A stretch of 16,924 nucleotides of DNA, from contig CAMWUU010000024.1 of the NCBI GenBank assembly GCA_947177515.1, forward strand, positions 1-16,924, written 5' to 3'. The position numbers and the translations under genes are program-made. Position 1 is the first letter of the stretch. Each line of letters opens with the position of its first letter. The notes below the pieces were generated by a model. The model did not search any database. It had not been told where the DNA came from and was given only the letters and a program-made list of their open reading frames with translations. This DNA is from an uncultured Lachnospiraceae bacterium. Its GTDB lineage: Bacteria > Bacillota > Clostridia > Lachnospirales > Lachnospiraceae. Of the stretch, positions 13,813-16,924 are shown one piece after another.

Positions 13813-14913
13813 ATGAGGAAGGAAATCATTACAAGAGAAAACAAAAATATCAGGCCGTTAGGCCGCATATTATATTATGACGGAATCTGTTATCTTGGAT
13901 ATTCCGCCTCGGAAATTGGTTTTTTTTACAATGGTGACCGGATTGCGGCGGATATTGTAACGGACGATTGGCGAAAGGAAGAAGGAAGAGAGGGCTGGGC
14001 GGGAGTATTTATCGGGGAGGATAAGGAGCCTTTCCGGCGTTTCCCATTAAAGGAGGAAGAAAAAGAATACGAAATCTTTGACCGTGCGGCATATGCAGCA
14101 GCAAAAGGGGTCACAAAGGATTCCCTGCCAAAGGAACTTGCTATCCGGATTGTGAAGTATTCCGAGGTGGCATTTGGTGCAATGGGGATCCGTTATCTGC
14201 TGGTGGAGGATGGGGCAGAGCTTCGCCCGCTTCCGGAGAAAAAACGAAAACTGGAATTTATTGGGGATTCTATTACCTGCGGTTATGGGATTGAGGGAGT
14301 TTGGAATGTGGATGTGTTTAATACGCCACAGGAAAACCCGTTTAAGAACTATGCGCTGCGCACGGCGAGGGCGCTTGATGCGGACTACCAGCTAGTTTCG
14401 TGGAGCGGTATCGGGCTGATTACGGATTGGATTCCGCCGGAGCGTGATACGCCGGATGAAACTGTCCTGATACCGCAGCTTTACCCATACACAGCTTATA
14501 CTGTAAGCGAAAGACTCGGAATTAAACCCGAGGAATGGGAGCCTTCCCGTTTCCTGCCTGATCTGGTTATTATCCACCTAGGGACAAACGATGATAGTTA
14601 TACAAGGCAGAACGCTGCGCGCGAGGCTGTTTTTCTAAAAGCATACCGCAGGCTGTACCAGAAAGTAAGGGAAAATTATGGTGATGTTGAGATTGTGTGC
14701 TGCTTAGGGATTATGGTGCGCACGCTTTGCCCGGTAATCGCTGGTATGGTTGAGGAACTGCGCGCGGCGGGAGATGTACATATCCATTATCTGGAATTTG
14801 AGGGGCAGAGAAAGGAGGACGGGATTGCTGCGGACTGGCATCCAAGTGAAATCACCCACAGGAAGGCCGCAGAGAAGCTGACAGAATTCTGCCGTGGACT
14901 TTTGGGTGAATAA
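13813..14913 (+). CDS. CE2-like SGNH carbohydrate esterase (acetylesterase)
   Basis: This 366-residue protein probably removes O-acetyl groups from sugars. Residues 1-135 are beta-rich and fit the N-terminal jelly-roll of carbohydrate esterase family 2 (RILYYDGICYLGYSASEIGFFYNG). The SGNH part begins at KLEFIGDSITCGYG, with nucleophile Ser153, glycine in SWSGIG (198-201), Asn259 in HLGTNDDS, and Asp341-His343 in DWHPS. Thus all four SGNH blocks are present. No signal peptide is visible. The ATG at 13813 is chosen because AAGGAG lies about 7 nt upstream; an upstream in-frame ATG (13750) would add 21 residues without a good ribosome binding site. It follows the GH95 gene, suggesting joint action on acetylated, fucosylated oligosaccharides. 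Acetyl specificity is inferred from the family. Confidence 0.88.
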   Translation: MRKEIITRENKNIRPLGRILYYDGICYLGYSASEIGFFYNGDRIAADIVTDDWRKEEGREGWAGVFIGEDKEPFRRFPLKEEEKEYEIFDRAAYAAAKGVTKDSLPKELAIRIVKYSEVAFGAMGIRYLLVEDGAELRPLPEKKRKLEFIGDSITCGYGIEGVWNVDVFNTPQENPFKNYALRTARALDADYQLVSWSGIGLITDWIPPERDTPDETVLIPQLYPYTAYTVSERLGIKPEEWEPSRFLPDLVIIHLGTNDDSYTRQNAAREAVFLKAYRRLYQKVRENYGDVEIVCCLGIMVRTLCPVIAGMVEELRAAGDVHIHYLEFEGQRKEDGIAADWHPSEITHRKAAEKLTEFCRGLLGE

Positions 14914-14940
14914 AACTGGGAAAAGAATTCCTGCCCGCAG

Positions 14941-15420
14941 TTAACGTGAGCATTTTTCTGCGTCGATTGCAAGCACCAGCATAAGCGCGCAAAGCACATC
15001 CGTCGGTCTTGCAATATCTATAGTATAGGTATCCGAAAAATGGAAAAGTTCCTTGTTTACCGTGGCAATTAATTGTCCGCCCCGGTCAAAAACCTGGTAA
15101 TCCCATTCAATAAAATTTCCTTCGATATACCAGCCATTGATATCGATATGGAATTTCGGGCGCAAGAAAGAGAATTCTTTCTGGATACAGCCAATATACC
15201 GGTTGCCAGAAGGACTGGCAAGGTAGAGTTCAAAACGGGGAAGAAAGGTTAATACCTTCTCCTTTACGGTGGCGAGATACTGTCCTGAGGCATCATAGAT
15301 ATTTAAGCAATGCCCAAAGCTTAACTGCCCCTTTACCGTGAAAACCGTGTTTTCGTTTTCGTCAAAAATATCATAACTGTCAAACCATGAAAAAATGCGC
15401 TGACGAAATAAAAGTTTCAT
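14941..15420 (-). CDS. LURP-one-related (LOR/YxjI, tubby-like fold) protein
   Basis: This 159-residue protein fits the LURP-one-related family of small beta-barrel proteins with a tubby-like fold. It begins MKLLFRQRIFSWFDSYDIFDENENTVFTVKG, the usual start of the family. Repeated beta-hairpins of the type Y-I-D-x-x-G-x-x-x-A-T-V follow (LNIYDASGQYLATVKEK at about 39-55; YQVFDRGGQLIATVNKE at about 107-123). A final hydrophobic helix near 138-152 (TDVLCALMLVLAIDA) matches the buried central helix of the fold. GAGGAGG precedes the ATG. The biochemical role of bacterial members is not established. It is convergent with the esterase gene, with only 27 bp between the stop codons. Confidence 0.82.
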   Translation of the reverse strand: MKLLFRQRIFSWFDSYDIFDENENTVFTVKGQLSFGHCLNIYDASGQYLATVKEKVLTFLPRFELYLASPSGNRYIGCIQKEFSFLRPKFHIDINGWYIEGNFIEWDYQVFDRGGQLIATVNKELFHFSDTYTIDIARPTDVLCALMLVLAIDAEKCSR

Positions 15421-15446
15421 AAGAAAACCTCCTCGGATAATATTAT

Positions 15447-15473
15447 GGGCAGGAAAATAGACTTTTCCTGCCC
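15447..15473 (-). promoter_or_regulatory. Perfect 11-bp hairpin in the LOR leader
   Basis: GGGCAGGAAAA (15447-15457) and TTTTCCTGCCC (15463-15473) pair perfectly around a 5-nt loop. It lies between the two minus-strand genes, about 17 nt upstream of the LOR Shine-Dalgarno sequence. There is no T-run after the stem in the direction of transcription, so it is either a weak terminator for the upstream gene or a leader structure. Confidence 0.5.
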
Positions 15474-15594
15474 GGTATGGGAAGACCTATCTTATATAGA
15501 ATTTGGGATGCGGCATCCTACATGATAACCCCATATCGCTTAGCCCTCCCATTTAAAAGAATGTGGCCATAATGTTCACTTATTGTAATCCATC

Positions 15595-16113
15595 TTATCT
15601 GTCTACATATTTTGCGATGATCCGGTCCACTTCGTCCGTCGTATCAGCAGGACCAAAATAAAAGGTTCCCGTATGCCCTCCCTGCGGGTTCATGACCAGG
15701 GCGATTTTAGAAAGATTATCACTCCATGGATTTTTCCCAGTCTGTAAAAGTTCGATATGGTCTTTTTGAAACCAGTAAAGCCCACTATCAGAAGATACGG
15801 CAAAGTAGGAAGAGAAATTGCCAGCCAGTTTACGCTTTATTTTATCAAAGAAATTATCTGCGTAATTCATAGGAACATAATTGTATACTATGCCATTAAT
15901 AGTAATGGATCCCTCCACATCGGTCGGGGACAATAGATGCCGATGCCAGGTCAGATCCATTACCATCCGGATCCGGTCGCCATCCTTCGAACAGAGTGTG
16001 GTAATAGTGTACTGCGGGATGGGAGCCGTATACCACCGGATGGCTAAGGTTCCAAGCAGGACGGCTACAAATAATACCATTAGGATCGCTTTTCGAATTT
16101 TTTTCTTTTTCAT
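15595..16113 (-). CDS. Membrane-anchored protein of unknown function
   Basis: I do not recognise a family for this 172-residue protein. It has a lysine-rich N-terminus (MKKKKIRK) and one hydrophobic segment at about 9-26 (AILMVLFVAVLLGTLAIR). This looks like an uncleaved signal anchor or a signal peptide without a clear cleavage site, with the remaining 145 residues outside the membrane. The exported part is beta-rich, for example DRIRMVMDLTWHRHLLSPTDVEGSITINGIVYNY. A single cysteine lies near residue 41 and is not in a lipobox. GGGGG about 8 nt before the ATG serves as ribosome binding site, and a strong promoter lies just upstream. It may be a single-gene unit, or be transcribed into the LOR gene. 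Confidence 0.75.
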   Translation of the reverse strand: MKKKKIRKAILMVLFVAVLLGTLAIRWYTAPIPQYTITTLCSKDGDRIRMVMDLTWHRHLLSPTDVEGSITINGIVYNYVPMNYADNFFDKIKRKLAGNFSSYFAVSSDSGLYWFQKDHIELLQTGKNPWSDNLSKIALVMNPQGGHTGTFYFGPADTTDEVDRIIAKYVDR

Positions 16114-16138
16114 AGTAAATCCCCCTTCTTTTTTCTTA

Positions 16139-16167
16139 ATTATATCATTTCAAAAGGAAGTTGACAA
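16139..16167 (-). promoter_or_regulatory. Promoter of the membrane-anchored protein gene
   Basis: On the minus strand TTGTCA (16162-16167) and TATAAT (16139-16144) are separated by 17 nt, about 25 nt upstream of the start codon. Confidence 0.75.
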
Positions 16168-16271
16168 TAAGTATGATACTAAAAATTTGTATGATTTTTC
16201 TGGACAATCTGTTCCTATGTCTAGGATAGAAAAAATGCTTGGATCTGGATGGATTTTTAGGAGTAAATCGA

Positions 16272-16300
16272 TTGACAAATACAAAAAAATGGAATATAAT
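16272..16300 (+). promoter_or_regulatory. Promoter of the ABC exporter gene
   Basis: TTGACA (16272-16277) and TATAAT (16295-16300) are both perfect and separated by 17 nt. It should be a strong constitutive sigma-A promoter unless repressed. The 332-bp divergent gap 16114-16445 otherwise holds the opposing promoter and the inverted repeat at 16331-16354. Confidence 0.85.
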
Positions 16301-16330
16301 TAAAAAAAACTTGGTAATAATCCACAAAAT

Positions 16331-16354
16331 ACAATCAAATATGATTTGAATTGT
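16331..16354. promoter_or_regulatory. Inverted repeat downstream of the ABC exporter promoter
   Basis: ACAATCAAAT (16331-16340) pairs with ATTTGAATTGT (16344-16354) with one bulged T. It begins about 25 nt after the predicted start of transcription, a position suited to a repressor site or a leader hairpin. It is AT-rich, so it is only a candidate. Confidence 0.4.
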
Positions 16355-16445
16355 TTGTTGTATGGGAGATGACTTTACCGGGAAAAAGAACTTAGGTGTA
16401 ACAGGAAGCAGTTTTCTGGCACACCCCATGGGAGGAGAGGTTATT

Positions 16446-16924
16446 ATGGGAACTTTAAAAGCAAATTTCTCCATGATCGCGCTTGCATGGAGGGGATCAA
16501 AGGCGTGGGTGGTCTGTACAATGATCGATATTATTATCAATCCGCTGCGCAATTTGATGATTGATGTATTACTGATTGGTTATCTTTATAATGCCATTGG
16601 GGAGGGGAGGGAATTTTCTTCGCTTTTGCCTCTGTTTGCAGTATTATTGATTTTTTATACGGCAAATCTGCTTTTTGAGGCTGTTTTTATCGGGAAGGTG
16701 GAGCCGGCGGGAGGAATTAAGATTCAAAAATATGTTGATCAATATCTATGCGAACATGCAGCAAAGGTTAAAGTTGCGTGCTATGACAACCCTCAGTTTT
16801 ATGAAAAATATATTTTTTCCATGGAGAATGGTTCAGAAATTGCAAAGAAGGCTGTGACCAATACAGCAAATTTTTTAGCTTACGGGCTGGGAGGTTTGAT
16901 GAGCATTGGGCTGATTGCGAATAT
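16446..16924 (+). CDS. ABC exporter-type transmembrane/ATPase protein, 5' part only
   Basis: An open frame runs from the ATG at 16446 to the window edge (159 codons so far, no stop). The ribosome binding site GGAGGAGAGG ends 5 nt before the start. The visible part starts MGTLKANFSMIALAWRGSKAW and has two hydrophobic spans, near residues 20-45 and 55-80. It continues with an ABC type-1 exporter-like segment GGIKIQKYVDQYLCEHAAKVKVACYDNPQFYEKYIFSM. The YDNPQFYEKY motif after TM2 is typical of half-size ABC exporters with fused ATPase domains. The ATPase part lies beyond the window. An in-frame upstream ATG (16362) lacks a ribosome binding site. The exported substrate is unknown. Confidence 0.8.
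   Translation, partial: MGTLKANFSMIALAWRGSKAWVVCTMIDIIINPLRNLMIDVLLIGYLYNAIGEGREFSSLLPLFAVLLIFYTANLLFEAVFIGKVEPAGGIKIQKYVDQYLCEHAAKVKVACYDNPQFYEKYIFSMENGSEIAKKAVTNTANFLAYGLGGLMSIGLIAN

Noticed and set aside
16362..16445. Upstream in-frame ATG or leader peptide for the ABC exporter gene
   Set aside because: There is no ribosome binding site before 16362, whereas 16446 has GGAGGAGAGG at good spacing.

Overview
The window looks like a chromosomal segment of a Gram-positive, low-to-moderate GC Clostridia, most likely a gut Lachnospiraceae. This is inferred from strong AGGAGG-type ribosome binding sites, near-consensus sigma-A promoters with 17-nt spacers, a T-box leader on the methionyl-tRNA synthetase gene, an Rrf2-type regulator, and a GH95/CE2 glycan-degrading gene pair. 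I could not run any search, so family names rest on motifs read from the translations.

Layout. (1) 1-3611 is a sulfur module: a cysteine desulfurase and an O-acetylhomoserine sulfhydrylase (metY), both on the minus strand, with a divergent Rrf2/IscR-like regulator carrying three cysteines. Both minus-strand genes are flanked by tandem copies of one long-hairpin element: directly after the desulfurase stop codon (1-176) and in the metY leader (2820-3020). (2) 3637-7351 is an export cassette: a TetR regulator, a two-gene BcrA/BcrB-like ABC transporter and an MFS exporter. CATAC...GTATG palindromes lie in front of both tetR and the ABC operon, and a long bidirectional hairpin closes the cassette. 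(3) 7477-8579 is a leftward XRE-TPR regulator whose promoter carries a 14-bp palindrome. (4) 8635-11315 is metG behind a long T-box leader with a complete promoter, a candidate AUG specifier, a T-box core and an intrinsic terminator. (5) 11505-14913 is a glycan pair: an apparently cytoplasmic GH95 alpha-L-fucosidase-like enzyme and a CE2-like SGNH esterase. (6) 14941-16113 holds two small minus-strand genes, a LURP-one-related protein and a membrane-anchored protein of unknown function. (7) 16272-16924 is a promoter and the 5' part of an ABC exporter-type gene cut by the window edge.

The most interesting item is the hairpin repeat family. The copies at the two loci have unrelated but internally complementary inner-stem sequences. 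They share a 13-nt apical loop (GSAGCKWTGCGGA on the minus strand), a common linker (ACTTATATCAGCAG) and a G-run block. Conserved loop plus changed-but-still-paired stems suggests selection on a folded nucleic acid. I do not recognise it as a named RNA or mobile-element class.
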